From the NCBI GenBank assembly GCA_017416805.1, contig JAFQBB010000049.1, forward strand, positions 1 through 52,098: 52,098 nt of DNA, written 5' to 3'. The stretch comes from Bacteroidaceae bacterium. Its GTDB lineage: Bacteria; Bacteroidota; Bacteroidia; Bacteroidales; Bacteroidaceae. The position numbers and the translations under genes were made by a program. Positions within the stretch are counted from its first letter, which is position 1, and each line of letters begins with the position of its first letter. Under the pieces are notes generated by a model that did no database searches, was not told the origin of the DNA, and was given only the letters and a program-made list of their open reading frames with translations. Shown in pieces: positions 1-8,983 of this stretch.

Positions 1-182
1 GCCCTTTATTGATACGCTTTGAGCGTTAAGAAACAATAAAAATGTTAAATCTTCACCTTTTAGAATGCACCGTTAAAGGTTATGACCATATTTCTGACTT
101 ATTATTCGCAAAATATTGAGTAATAACTGGTTGTAAATACTCTGGTTGCACCGGACTTACAAGCATCACCATCTCCAATTCT

Positions 183-2369
183 GTGACGAGCATTGGAGAT
201 TATGCGTTCTATGGCTGCTCCAGCCTTACAAGCATCACCATCCCCAATTCCGTGACGAGCATTGGAAGTTTGGCGTTCAATGATTGCTCCAACCTTACGA
301 GCGTAACCATCGGCAATTCCGTGACGAGCATTGAAAGTTATGTGTTCTCTGGTTGCTCCAGCCTTACAAGCATTACTGTAGATAAAAACAATACAACTTA
401 TGATTCAAGAGATAATTGCAATGCGATCATTAAGACCGGTAGTAATAATTTGATTGTAGGATGTAAATCAACTGTAATCCCTAATTCAGTGACGAGCATT
501 GGAAATTATGCGTTCCTGAATTGTACAGGTCTTACGAGCATCACCATCCCCAATTCAGTGACGAGCATTGGAGATGATGCGTTCAAAGATTGCTCCAGCC
601 TGACAAGCATCACCGTAAATGAAAACAATACGACCTATGATTCAAGAGATAATTGCAATGCAATCATTGAGACCTGTAGTAATGAGTTGATTGTAGGATG
701 TAAATCAACTGTAATCCCCAATTCTGTGACGAGCATTGGAGATGAAGCGTTCAGTGGTTGCTCCGGCCTGACGAGTGTAATCATCCCCAATTCCGTGACG
801 AGCATTGGAGATTATGCGTTCAGAGGTTGCGAAAGCCTTACAAGCATCACCATCCCCAATTCCGTGACGAGCATTGGACGTTCTACGTTTAGTGGCTGCT
901 CCGGCCTTACGAGCATCACCATCCCCAATTCCGTGACGAGCATTGGAGATTATGCGTTCTATGGCTGCTCCAGCCTTACAAGCATCACCATCCCCAATTC
1001 CGTGACGAGCATTGGAGAGTGGGCGTTCAGTGATTGCTCCGGCCTGACGAGCATCACCATCCCTAATTCAGTGACGAGCATTGGAGATTATGCGTTCTAT
1101 GGCTGCTCCAGCCTTACAAGCATCACCATCCCCAATTCCGTGACAAGTATTGAAAGTTTTGCGTTCGAAGGTTGCTCCGGCCTTACGAGCATCACCATCC
1201 CCAATTCCGTGACGAGCATAGGAGATTATGCGTTCAGAGGTTGCGAAAGCCTTACAAGCATCACCATCCCCAATTCCGTGACGAGCATAGGAGTTCATGC
1301 GTTTTTGGGTTGCACAGGTCTTACGAGCATCACCATTGGCAATTCCGTGACGAGCATTGGAAATGGTGCATTCTTAAATTGCTCCGGCCTTACGAGTGTA
1401 ATCATCCCCAATTCAGTGACGAGCATTGGACGTATTACGTTTAGTGGCTGCTCCGGCCTTACAAGCATCACCATCCCCAATTCCGTGACGAGCATTGGAG
1501 ATTATGCGTTCAGTGATTGCTCCGGCCTGACGAGCATCACCATCCCCTATTCCGTGACGAGCATTGGAGAGCGGGCGTTCTATGGATGCAAAGGACTAAA
1601 AACTGTAATCAACTATTCAAATCTGAAGCTCTCAATATATTCAAGCTCTCATGGATATATTGCCTATTATGCCTCTAAGGTTGAAAATAAAGACATAGAT
1701 GGAGCAATTGGAGATTATTACTTTGTCAAGAAAGGGCAGATTTATTGCTTAGCATATTATATGGGAAGCGATAAAAAACTGATATTGCCCGAAAATTATA
1801 AAGGTAATAATTATGAAATTGCTAATGATATGTTTTCTGGTCGCTCTGACCTTACGAGCATCACCATTCCTAATTCCGTGACGAGTATTGGAAGTTATGC
1901 GTTCAATGGTTGCTCCAGCCTGACGAGCATCACCATCCCTAATTCCGTGACGAGCATTCCAAAAGGTTTAATAAATGGTTGCTCCGCATTGGAAAAACTC
2001 TATATAGGCAGTTCCGTAACGAGTATCGCTGACAATCTGCTTGCAGACTGTACAAACCTGAATACCCTCACTGTAGGAGCCAAGATTCCTCCCACAGTCA
2101 ATGACTTGGGACTGGGAGGCCAGCAATACTTCACCGTCAAGCTCCAGGTGCCCGAAGGGTCAAAAGCCATGTATCAGTTTGCCGAGGCATGGAAGAAGTT
2201 CTTCAACATTGAAGAATACGACCCTACGGGCATTGCGGACATCACCCTCGATGCTGAAGAGAAGAATCTTCCCATCTACAACCTGCAAGGCACAAGGATG
2301 ACGGAAGAGAAAGAAAATCTGCCCACAGGCATCTACATCCAAGGTGGCAAGAAGATTTTCATCAAATAA
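183..2369 (+). CDS. BspA-like leucine-rich-repeat protein, 5'-truncated
   Basis: Almost the whole product is LRR_5 (BspA/Treponema-type) repeats of 23 residues with the core [17 protein letters not shown] and a GC(S/T)(S/G)L linker. Two short non-LRR inserts near residues 70-90 and 140-165 share [15 protein letters not shown]. The C-terminus (IYNLQGTRM...[16 protein letters not shown]) resembles the sorting tail of secreted Bacteroidetes proteins. Such proteins are surface or secreted adhesion/recognition proteins. The first start is a GTG at 183, but the same frame is open back to a TGA at 117-119 and already encodes LRR sequence (from about 141) with no start codon and no signal peptide. 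The gene therefore appears to have lost its 5' end and may be a pseudogene. The repeats are nearly identical as DNA. Family is sure; expression is doubtful. Confidence 0.8.
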   Translation: MTSIGDYAFYGCSSLTSITIPNSVTSIGSLAFNDCSNLTSVTIGNSVTSIESYVFSGCSSLTSITVDKNNTTYDSRDNCNAIIKTGSNNLIVGCKSTVIPNSVTSIGNYAFLNCTGLTSITIPNSVTSIGDDAFKDCSSLTSITVNENNTTYDSRDNCNAIIETCSNELIVGCKSTVIPNSVTSIGDEAFSGCSGLTSVIIPNSVTSIGDYAFRGCESLTSITIPNSVTSIGRSTFSGCSGLTSITIPNSVTSIGDYAFYGCSSLTSITIPNSVTSIGEWAFSDCSGLTSITIPNSVTSIGDYAFYGCSSLTSITIPNSVTSIESFAFEGCSGLTSITIPNSVTSIGDYAFRGCESLTSITIPNSVTSIGVHAFLGCTGLTSITIGNSVTSIGNGAFLNCSGLTSVIIPNSVTSIGRITFSGCSGLTSITIPNSVTSIGDYAFSDCSGLTSITIPYSVTSIGERAFYGCKGLKTVINYSNLKLSIYSSSHGYIAYYASKVENKDIDGAIGDYYFVKKGQIYCLAYYMGSDKKLILPENYKGNNYEIANDMFSGRSDLTSITIPNSVTSIGSYAFNGCSSLTSITIPNSVTSIPKGLINGCSALEKLYIGSSVTSIADNLLADCTNLNTLTVGAKIPPTVNDLGLGGQQYFTVKLQVPEGSKAMYQFAEAWKKFFNIEEYDPTGIADITLDAEEKNLPIYNLQGTRMTEEKENLPTGIYIQGGKKIFIK

Positions 2370-2406
2370 ACGTTACAGCCCTTCGCTTAATGGCATGTAA
2401 AAAGAC

Positions 2407-2455
2407 AATCCCCGCAACCAGTCTCCGAAATTCCGACAGACAGGTTGCGGGGATT
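2407..2455. terminator. Bidirectional hairpin terminator
   Basis: A 13-bp perfect inverted repeat, AATCCCCGCAACC (2407-2419) and GGTTGCGGGGATT (2443-2455), lies just after the LRR gene and overlaps the end of the converging Fic remnant. It is GC-rich with A/T flanks, so it could end transcription from both sides. Confidence 0.7.
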
Positions 2456-2872
2456 ACTTCTTCGCATAACCCGTAGCCCGTCCTTTGCCGACTTTCTCAA
2501 TGAAACCAACCTCAAGCAGTTCCTTCAAGGTACGTTCAATGGTTGTTTCGCTAATATCGGGGCAAAGTGTGGCTATGTCTGATTTCTTGACCACTCCAAG
2601 CTTTTTCTCAAATACCATCTTTACTCTATCAGCCTTTGACAATTTGCGGTATTTCAGATGTCCTATGCGGTCTTGAAACTCATTATATCCTTTCAATACA
2701 ACTCCCAAGTACTCTGAATCTTGGCTATATCCAATAATGCTGTCAATACATCGGACTCAGCTTCTATATACAACTCCTGTTTGCCTCTGAATTCATGCAA
2801 TGAGGACAGCATATTGACAATGTCGGGTGTCAATAGCTGCTTGGGAGTTTCCTTGTAATCAAATGTATGCAT
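2454..2872 (-). pseudogene. Fic-family protein remnant with internal deletion
   Basis: Two pieces of one Fic protein remain. The 5' piece starts at ATG 2872 and reads MHTFDYKETPKQLLTPDIVN..., the usual N-terminal domain of Bacteroidetes Fic proteins, up to DIAKIQST at residue 55. It then shifts frame and stops after WELY at 2693. The 3' piece (2454-2708, 84 codons) is the C-terminal winged-helix region of the same family (GYNEFQDRIGHL...LCPDISETTIERTLKELL...). The middle, including the HPFxxGNGR AMP-transfer motif, is missing. The junction sequence AGTAC fits both sides (end of IQST and start of YLG), as expected for deletion at a short repeat. The AMPylation function must be lost. The 84-residue piece could still be translated from a TTG, but this is unlikely to matter. 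Confidence 0.75.
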
Positions 2873-2909
2873 ACCTTATATTATTTATCAGGGCAAAGTT
2901 AATGCTTTT

Positions 2910-2978
2910 CTGCATCATAAAAGAAAAATCTGCATCATTTTTATTATTTATGATGCAGATTTCGATAAAATGATGCAG
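2910..2978. promoter_or_regulatory. Four-site TGATGCAG operator-like dyad
   Basis: CTGCATCA occurs at 2910-2917 and 2930-2937 and its complement TGATGCAG at 2951-2958 and 2971-2978. Within each pair the spacing is 20 bp, and both pairs are symmetric about position 2944. The inner pair extends to a perfect 13-bp inverted repeat (AAATCTGCATCAT at 2926-2938, ATGATGCAGATTT at 2950-2962). It lies 38-106 bp upstream of the Fic start codon, so it is probably the binding site of a regulator of that gene. Confidence 0.6.
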
Positions 2979-3024
2979 TTTATCAGATAGATTCCCTATT
3001 TTGAATGATAGGAGAAACTATAAC

Positions 3025-5631
3025 TTACAACCTTATCACCGTGAGCGAATAGGCGGGAAGTTCTTGCCCGAAGGTGAGACCGGGAAGTTGGATAACTTCT
3101 TCGGACGGGCGGGCATGACGGTCGTTCATATCCTTGCCTGTAAGCAATGTGCGGCGGGCCGTGGTGACCTGCTTGTCGAGCGAAGAGAGGTCGATATTCA
3201 TCTTGACCGTGGTGGGAAGAAGGTTGACCAACTTGACAATGACATCGCCCGTACTCTCATCGCGCACCACGGAGTAGGAAATACGCTTGCGGATATCCTG
3301 ATTCCAAAGTTCACGTCCTTCGAGTTTCGCACTAAGGTACTCCGTACCGCTATTCAGGCTGAAGAGTTTCTGGACGAAATACTCTACGGTGGGCTTCACC
3401 TCAACGTTGTTGAAATAGATAAGGTCAGGATTCCATTGGGTATGTCCCTCTTTGGCCAACAAGGGAGCATAGGAGGTCATAACCACCACATCGGCATTGC
3501 GCTCGACATTGGTCAGATGGAGGGCATCGCAAAGAGCTGTCTGCAGATTGGTTGCCCGACCATGGATATGAGTAGCATATTCGCCAAGATAAACTTTGGA
3601 CTTCGAACGGTCATAACGGTCGTAGTAATCCTGATTGTTGAGGAACCATCCGGGGGTATTGTAATAATGCTCGTCAACAATGGGAACTTCGTAGCGGGTG
3701 GCAAGGTCCCATCCTTCCACATAATCGGTGCCTTCGTAGAAAGGACCAACGGTACCAATCACCGTGATTTCCGGATACTTGGCCTGCACAGCATCAAATA
3801 TCATCTTGAAGCGTTGCTCAAAGACATCTGTGATAAGGTCCTCATTACCAATGCCCAAATATTTCAGATTGAAAGGTTTCGGATGTCCTGCATCGGCACG
3901 CATCTTGGCCCATTTGTTTTTCTTGGGATCTCCATTGGCCCACTCGATAAGGTTGAGAATCTCTTCCACATATTCATCCATCTCCTCCATAGGGATACCG
4001 CCTTGTTGGCCATGTCCGCCTACCGAAGAGTTCTGGCAAGGTACACCAGCGGCCAATACGGGCAGAGGCTCGGCACCTATATCCTCACAGAATTGGAAAT
4101 ACTCATAGAAACCGAGTCCCATGGACTGGTGATAATTCCAAATGTTGCGCATGGGCTTGCGGGCCTCAAGCGGACCTACGGTATTCACCCAACGATAAAT
4201 GTTGTCAATACCATCTCCATGGCTGGCACAACCACCGGGGAAGCGGACAAAGCGCGGCTTCATATCTGCCAAGATCTGGGCAAGGTCGGGGCGCATACCA
4301 TTCTTACGTCCCATAAAAGTCTTCTGAGGGAAGAGGGACACCATATCAAAACCAACCTTACCTGCCACCGAAGGAATCAGGTGCAACTGGGCTTTGACAG
4401 CATCGTCCTTGGCGGTAAGTACGGTTTTCACCTGTTTCCACTTACCGTTAGAGGGAATAGAGAGAGTCTTCTCGGCAAGGACTTTTCCCTTCTCGTCCAC
4501 CAAACGGGCGGTGAACTTTCCGGCTTTTCCTTCCAGCTGGCGTGCCCAAAGGGAGAGGTCGTACTTGTCTCCTTTCTTCAGGACAATGCCATCAAATCCC
4601 TCATTGGCCAAAGATACGCCCGGCTTCGAGGAGGTGAGCACGGCATAATGCTTGTTGTTTTCATGAATCGGGTTCTCGGTGGCGATATCCAATCTGTCTC
4701 CTTCGGTAGCATTCTTCAAGCTCCAGGCGGTGGTATGATCCCATCCCCAACGTCCCTTGGTGTCAGACGGGTCGTATTCAAATCCGCGATTCTGTATCAA
4801 CTCTGCATAGATACCTCCATCGGCCGCGTAGTTGATATCCTCAAAGAAGACACCTATCAATTCGTCACTGATGGCCTTAGACCTGATGGGATTAGAGAGG
4901 GTGAGGGTAGTCTCAACGGGTTTCAGCCCTTCGAGTGCAGGAATCATCACCTGCTCGGCATTCTGTTGTTCCTTTACGAGGCGATGTTCATGAAATTTCA
5001 GCAAATGGTCAACGACTTGCCACGACACGCGCTGGATGTTTCCTGAGATGTTACCTATATTATTCACATAGACGGTTTTGTACGACTCTTCAGGCTTCTG
5101 CGTAGAAGAAAGCTTCAGAGGGGATGTCCAAAGGCGATAATCGGAAGTGGTCATCTGGTAGGACTGGCCATCCGATGTATTATAGGTAAGTACTCCTCTG
5201 TCTCCCTTAGTCACGAGGACAGGATTGTGACATCCTTCTCCAAATGTGGTAGGATAGCTCTGCCTGTACCAGTCAGTAAGGTTTGGCGAAGCGGCATGTG
5301 CAAAGACGTGGGTTGTCTCGTTCACACTCCACACACAATGCCAAAGGCCATCATGTCCTTTAGCCACCCAGGGGTTTATCATACGCTTCTGAGAGCCCCA
5401 TGCACCGAAATCGCACTTGAGGAAGCTACGTCCACCTCCCACACTCAACCAATCCTGGCCATCCGTACTATAGGCAAAATGAAGGCCTATGTGGTAATTG
5501 TCACGAGGTGTGGTGTACGAAATCAGATACACCGAATCCGGAGTACTGGCATGCATCGTGCGTTGGGCCATAGCCGTTTGAGCCAATGGCAGAAGTGCCA
5601 ACGCGCACATTAGTTTTAGAGTTCTTTTCAT
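3025..5631 (-). CDS. GH51 alpha-L-arabinofuranosidase with N-terminal GH43-like module
   Basis: Secreted glycoside hydrolase that should release terminal alpha-L-arabinofuranosyl groups from plant polysaccharides. Residues 1-22 form a signal peptide (MKRTLKLMCALALLPLAQTA). Residues about 25-210 resemble a GH43-type propeller fragment (FAYSTDGQDW, INPWVAK, HNPVLV). Then come a carbohydrate-binding-like region (about 250-420) and the GH51 barrel, with acid/base E597 in GIGNED and nucleophile E684 in YLGEYAT. The arabinofuranosidase C-terminal beta-domain ends the protein. At 868 residues it is longer than plain GH51 enzymes because of the N-terminal module. It lies 31 bp downstream of the GH31 gene on the same strand, so the two are probably cotranscribed; together they would suit arabinosylated xyloglucan or arabinoxylan side chains. 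Whether the GH43-like part is catalytic is unclear. Confidence 0.9.
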   Translation of the reverse strand: MKRTLKLMCALALLPLAQTAMAQRTMHASTPDSVYLISYTTPRDNYHIGLHFAYSTDGQDWLSVGGGRSFLKCDFGAWGSQKRMINPWVAKGHDGLWHCVWSVNETTHVFAHAASPNLTDWYRQSYPTTFGEGCHNPVLVTKGDRGVLTYNTSDGQSYQMTTSDYRLWTSPLKLSSTQKPEESYKTVYVNNIGNISGNIQRVSWQVVDHLLKFHEHRLVKEQQNAEQVMIPALEGLKPVETTLTLSNPIRSKAISDELIGVFFEDINYAADGGIYAELIQNRGFEYDPSDTKGRWGWDHTTAWSLKNATEGDRLDIATENPIHENNKHYAVLTSSKPGVSLANEGFDGIVLKKGDKYDLSLWARQLEGKAGKFTARLVDEKGKVLAEKTLSIPSNGKWKQVKTVLTAKDDAVKAQLHLIPSVAGKVGFDMVSLFPQKTFMGRKNGMRPDLAQILADMKPRFVRFPGGCASHGDGIDNIYRWVNTVGPLEARKPMRNIWNYHQSMGLGFYEYFQFCEDIGAEPLPVLAAGVPCQNSSVGGHGQQGGIPMEEMDEYVEEILNLIEWANGDPKKNKWAKMRADAGHPKPFNLKYLGIGNEDLITDVFEQRFKMIFDAVQAKYPEITVIGTVGPFYEGTDYVEGWDLATRYEVPIVDEHYYNTPGWFLNNQDYYDRYDRSKSKVYLGEYATHIHGRATNLQTALCDALHLTNVERNADVVVMTSYAPLLAKEGHTQWNPDLIYFNNVEVKPTVEYFVQKLFSLNSGTEYLSAKLEGRELWNQDIRKRISYSVVRDESTGDVIVKLVNLLPTTVKMNIDLSSLDKQVTTARRTLLTGKDMNDRHARPSEEVIQLPGLTFGQELPAYSLTVIRL

Positions 5632-5662
5632 ATTATTTTTAGGTTATAATGATTAATTCTTT

Positions 5663-8536
5663 CTATTTGATCTTTATCTTCATCGCTTTTCCTTTATATA
5701 CTATGGTCTTGACAGAAAATTCATGCCCATCTTGGGAAGTAGCCACGATGTGCAATGTCCGCTCTTTTAATGCTTCGGGATAGTCGCCCTGCTGGTCACC
5801 AATCACCAATGTACGTTTACGCTCATTGTAGGAGAGGGGAATCTGCAAATACTCGCCACGCTCATAGGCATAAGTCCTTCCATTATCTTCATAATAGACA
5901 AACTCTCCATCTGCTCCCTGATAGATATGGACAGTGAGTGTGTCGGCCGGCAATTCATCGGCATATTGCATAGAGCGCCCGGTCATCAGCACACTACCTG
6001 CAGGTACAAAAAGAGGTATCCTTCCGTATGGCGCATCTGCCTTGATACGTTGCCCGCCTGTGTACGGCTTTCCGCAATAGAAGTCGTACCACACTTTTCC
6101 CGACGGGAGATAGACCTCACGATGGCGGGCTTTGTAGGTATAAACCGGACATACCATCAATGAAGGGCCCAACATGTACTGGTCGCCCACATCATAGGTA
6201 GCAGAGTCGTCCGTAAAGTCCATGGCCAAGGCACGCATGAGCGTATAGTCTGCATGGTGAGCGGCACCAGCCAAACTATAGAGATAGGGCATCAACCGAT
6301 AGCGGAGGTCGAGGTAATAGCTCATGCTCTCGTATGCCTCGTGCCCTTTAGGGGCAATGTGCCAAGGTTCGCGATAAGGATATTGTCCGTGCGAACGGAA
6401 GAGGGGACAGAAAGCTCCAAACTGAAACCAACGGGTGTTCAGCTCGCGCCATTCATCCAATGTACGGCTTTCCTTACCACTCTTCAAATAATCCTTGTAT
6501 ACTTTCACATAACGGTTTTCCACACAGAAGCCTCCAATATCCATTGTCCAGAAGGGGATACCGCTGAGCGAGAAATTGATGCCTGCAGGGATTTGTGCCT
6601 TCAGGTCTTCCCAACGCGAAGCTATATCGCCACTCCAAGTGGCCGTAGCATATCGTTGGAGCCCTGCAAATCCTGAACGGGTAAGTTGGAAGACACGACG
6701 GTCAGGGTCTTCCTCCCGAAGGCCATTATAGATAGCATGGGCATTCATCAAGGCATAAGCATTGAAATATTGGGTAGAGGGTCCCAAAGCCGTAGGGCCA
6801 CAAAGCGCCTTGCGATAATCCATATCAGTACAATCGCGGACATTGGGTTCGCTGGCATCCATCCACCAGGCATCAATACCCAAGGGATAGAGATGGTCGC
6901 GCAATTGTTTCCAGAAAAGTTTGCGGGCGCCATAGCTGTAAGCATCATAAAACGAACCTATATAACCAGGGCCTATCCAATCGCGGATACTGTCCTTCAC
7001 CGCCTGTTGATACATCCAACCTTGACGGTCAAATTCCTTATAATGTTCGGTCGAGGCATAAAACTTCGGCCATACGGATATCATCAACTGGGCATTCTGA
7101 CGATGCACCTCGTCCATCATGCCTTTAGGGTCAGGAAAACGTTTGAGATCAAACTCATGGCTACCCCAAGCATCCTCCGGCCAATAGCTCCAATCCTGCA
7201 CGATATTGTCGATAGGCAAACGACGATGACGGAATTCATCAAGTGTGGAGAGCAGTTCTTCCTGGGTCTTATACCGCTCACGGCTTTGCCAATACCCCAT
7301 GGCCCAACGGGGCATTACGGGCGATTTCCCGGTCAATGTGCGATATCCGCTGATAATCTCATCCATCGTTTCACCCGCTATGAAATAGTAATCAATCTGA
7401 TTCTCCATTTCATTCCAAATTGTCAACCGGTTTCTCTCTTCATCGGTACGTGGAGTCAGTACACGCAAGCCACAATAGGACTCTCCACCATCAGGAAGCC
7501 ATTCAATACGGATTTTCACCCGGTGCCCCTCCTTCATCGGTAAGGCAAACTTATGGCTATTGGGATTCCAAGCCGTACGCCAACGTTCGGCCACCACCAA
7601 TTCGTCATCGGCATAGACGCGGATGTATCCGGCATAATAGAGCAGGAAATTGAAAACGCCCGTCTCGTGAGGCTCCAACCATCCCTCGTAAGTCACTTCA
7701 GCTCCTTGAAGAGGGAATTTGGTAGGAAGATTCTTTATTGTTTTCAGATTCTCAAAGTATAGGGAATCTTCTGTACGCTCCACCAATGCCTTCTTCCCCT
7801 TATGCCTATAAGTGCCGGTCAAGCCACCGGGCTTACCATCTTTGTCATACAAGGTAAAGACGCGGTTCAGTTGGGCATAGTCACGAGGATCGCCCACACG
7901 CCCCATCGAATAGCTGTCCCAAAGAATGCCATACCCATGTGTAGAGACAATGAATGGGACAGACACCTTGGTGTTGTATTGGAAAAGTTCTTCGCTCTTT
8001 CCCTTATAGTTGAACTCATCCGCCTGATGCTGGCCAAGTCCATAGAGAGCCTCTCCCTCAGGTGCATTGAAAGCATAACAGGTAGTGTACGCCTTCGTAC
8101 CCTCCACCTCTATAGGAGTGAAAGAACGGGTAGGAAAGTGTTCACCGATAATGGTTTCTCCGTCAGGTTTATGGAAAGATACACTTCCGTTTCTCAAATC
8201 TATACGGGCAGAAACTTGCGAAGTGGAAATTGTGGCCGCATCCAGATTCTGAGTTGCCTTGAAGGAAGGCTTTTCCCTGAAAGAAGGAAGTATCACCAAA
8301 CTGGAGTCACCTTGCAAAAGCCTCTCGGGCCTTATGGTGACGCGGAAGATATTGTCTGCAACGGGTTGCAGGCATACAACCTCATCCCAATCTTGAGAAG
8401 AAACGACTAAAGTGCTATCCGTATGATGCACGTGCGCTATCCGAGAAGAGGTGTCCTGTCGGGCATAAACGGTGTCCGAAAAGGACAAGCCGCATACTAT
8501 AAACAAAGAAAGTGAAAATAAAATAATCTTATTCAT
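5663..8536 (-). CDS. GH31 alpha-xylosidase with PA14 insert
   Basis: Secreted GH31 hydrolase, most likely an alpha-xylosidase acting on xyloglucan oligosaccharides. It has a signal peptide (residues 1-25), an N-terminal GH31 beta-sandwich, a PA14-like module at about 255-360 (EVTYEGWLEPHETGVFNFLLYY...), the catalytic barrel and a C-terminal DUF5110-type domain. The expected nucleophile is D560 (WWMDASEPN) and the acid/base D637 (WSGDIASRWEDL). The PA14 insert is known from xyloglucan-specific GH31 alpha-xylosidases. It is the first gene of a pair with the GH51 enzyme, with a promoter box at 8560-8567. No SusC/SusD pair or regulator is adjacent, so this is not a full polysaccharide utilisation locus. 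Alpha-glucosidase activity cannot be excluded. Confidence 0.88.
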   Translation of the reverse strand: MNKIILFSLSLFIVCGLSFSDTVYARQDTSSRIAHVHHTDSTLVVSSQDWDEVVCLQPVADNIFRVTIRPERLLQGDSSLVILPSFREKPSFKATQNLDAATISTSQVSARIDLRNGSVSFHKPDGETIIGEHFPTRSFTPIEVEGTKAYTTCYAFNAPEGEALYGLGQHQADEFNYKGKSEELFQYNTKVSVPFIVSTHGYGILWDSYSMGRVGDPRDYAQLNRVFTLYDKDGKPGGLTGTYRHKGKKALVERTEDSLYFENLKTIKNLPTKFPLQGAEVTYEGWLEPHETGVFNFLLYYAGYIRVYADDELVVAERWRTAWNPNSHKFALPMKEGHRVKIRIEWLPDGGESYCGLRVLTPRTDEERNRLTIWNEMENQIDYYFIAGETMDEIISGYRTLTGKSPVMPRWAMGYWQSRERYKTQEELLSTLDEFRHRRLPIDNIVQDWSYWPEDAWGSHEFDLKRFPDPKGMMDEVHRQNAQLMISVWPKFYASTEHYKEFDRQGWMYQQAVKDSIRDWIGPGYIGSFYDAYSYGARKLFWKQLRDHLYPLGIDAWWMDASEPNVRDCTDMDYRKALCGPTALGPSTQYFNAYALMNAHAIYNGLREEDPDRRVFQLTRSGFAGLQRYATATWSGDIASRWEDLKAQIPAGINFSLSGIPFWTMDIGGFCVENRYVKVYKDYLKSGKESRTLDEWRELNTRWFQFGAFCPLFRSHGQYPYREPWHIAPKGHEAYESMSYYLDLRYRLMPYLYSLAGAAHHADYTLMRALAMDFTDDSATYDVGDQYMLGPSLMVCPVYTYKARHREVYLPSGKVWYDFYCGKPYTGGQRIKADAPYGRIPLFVPAGSVLMTGRSMQYADELPADTLTVHIYQGADGEFVYYEDNGRTYAYERGEYLQIPLSYNERKRTLVIGDQQGDYPEALKERTLHIVATSQDGHEFSVKTIVYKGKAMKIKIK

Positions 8537-8559
8537 GGTGTCATCTAATTGTTAGGGTG

Positions 8560-8567
8560 CAAATATA
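8560..8567 (-). promoter_or_regulatory. -7 promoter box for the GH31-GH51 unit
   Basis: TATATTTG on the minus strand matches the Bacteroides -7 consensus TAnnTTTG and lies 24 bp before the GH31 ATG. I see no good -33 TTTG. Confidence 0.55.
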
Positions 8568-8934
8568 CGGAGAATTATCCACATTATTGACTTTTCCAAG
8601 TACGAAAGTAATGAGTAACATTGTCAGACAGAGAAATAAAGCCTATTTACCTTTACTTTTTTTCTCCCCTATCTGGGAAAAACTTTTTTCAGGCAGGGAA
8701 AAAATTAATTCCCCATTAATCGGAGTTAAGCAGGTTGTCAGCATTATCATTATCAGCACTAAAATAATTTGTATTTTCATAATTAAATAACTGTTTTCTA
8801 TTATGGAAACATATATAATCAGATTATAAATAACAATAAATTTAATACATATAAAACATTGTATATTTAAAACCAAGAGTGAAAAGAATGCTTATTTTTC
8901 AAGCACAATACTTCCTCGTTTCAATAATTTGCAG
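8568..8934. other. AT-rich gene-free spacer
   Basis: Spacer between the divergent GH31 gene and ileS. It is very AT-rich, mainly so at 8770-8900. I see no gene-like frame and no strong repeat or hairpin; it presumably holds upstream promoter elements for both sides. Confidence 0.5.
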
Positions 8935-8942
8935 TAAATTTG
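8935..8942 (+). promoter_or_regulatory. -7 promoter box for ileS
   Basis: TAAATTTG, a full match to TAnnTTTG, 41 bp before the ileS ATG. Confidence 0.6.
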
Positions 8943-8983
8943 CGCCTTTAAAAATAAGAAATATATAAAAACGACATAAAATC

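Noticed and set aside
3001-5046. 681-codon open frame antisense to the GH51 gene
   Set aside because: It mirrors the GH51 coding region, shows no domain, and follows from the codon bias of the real gene.
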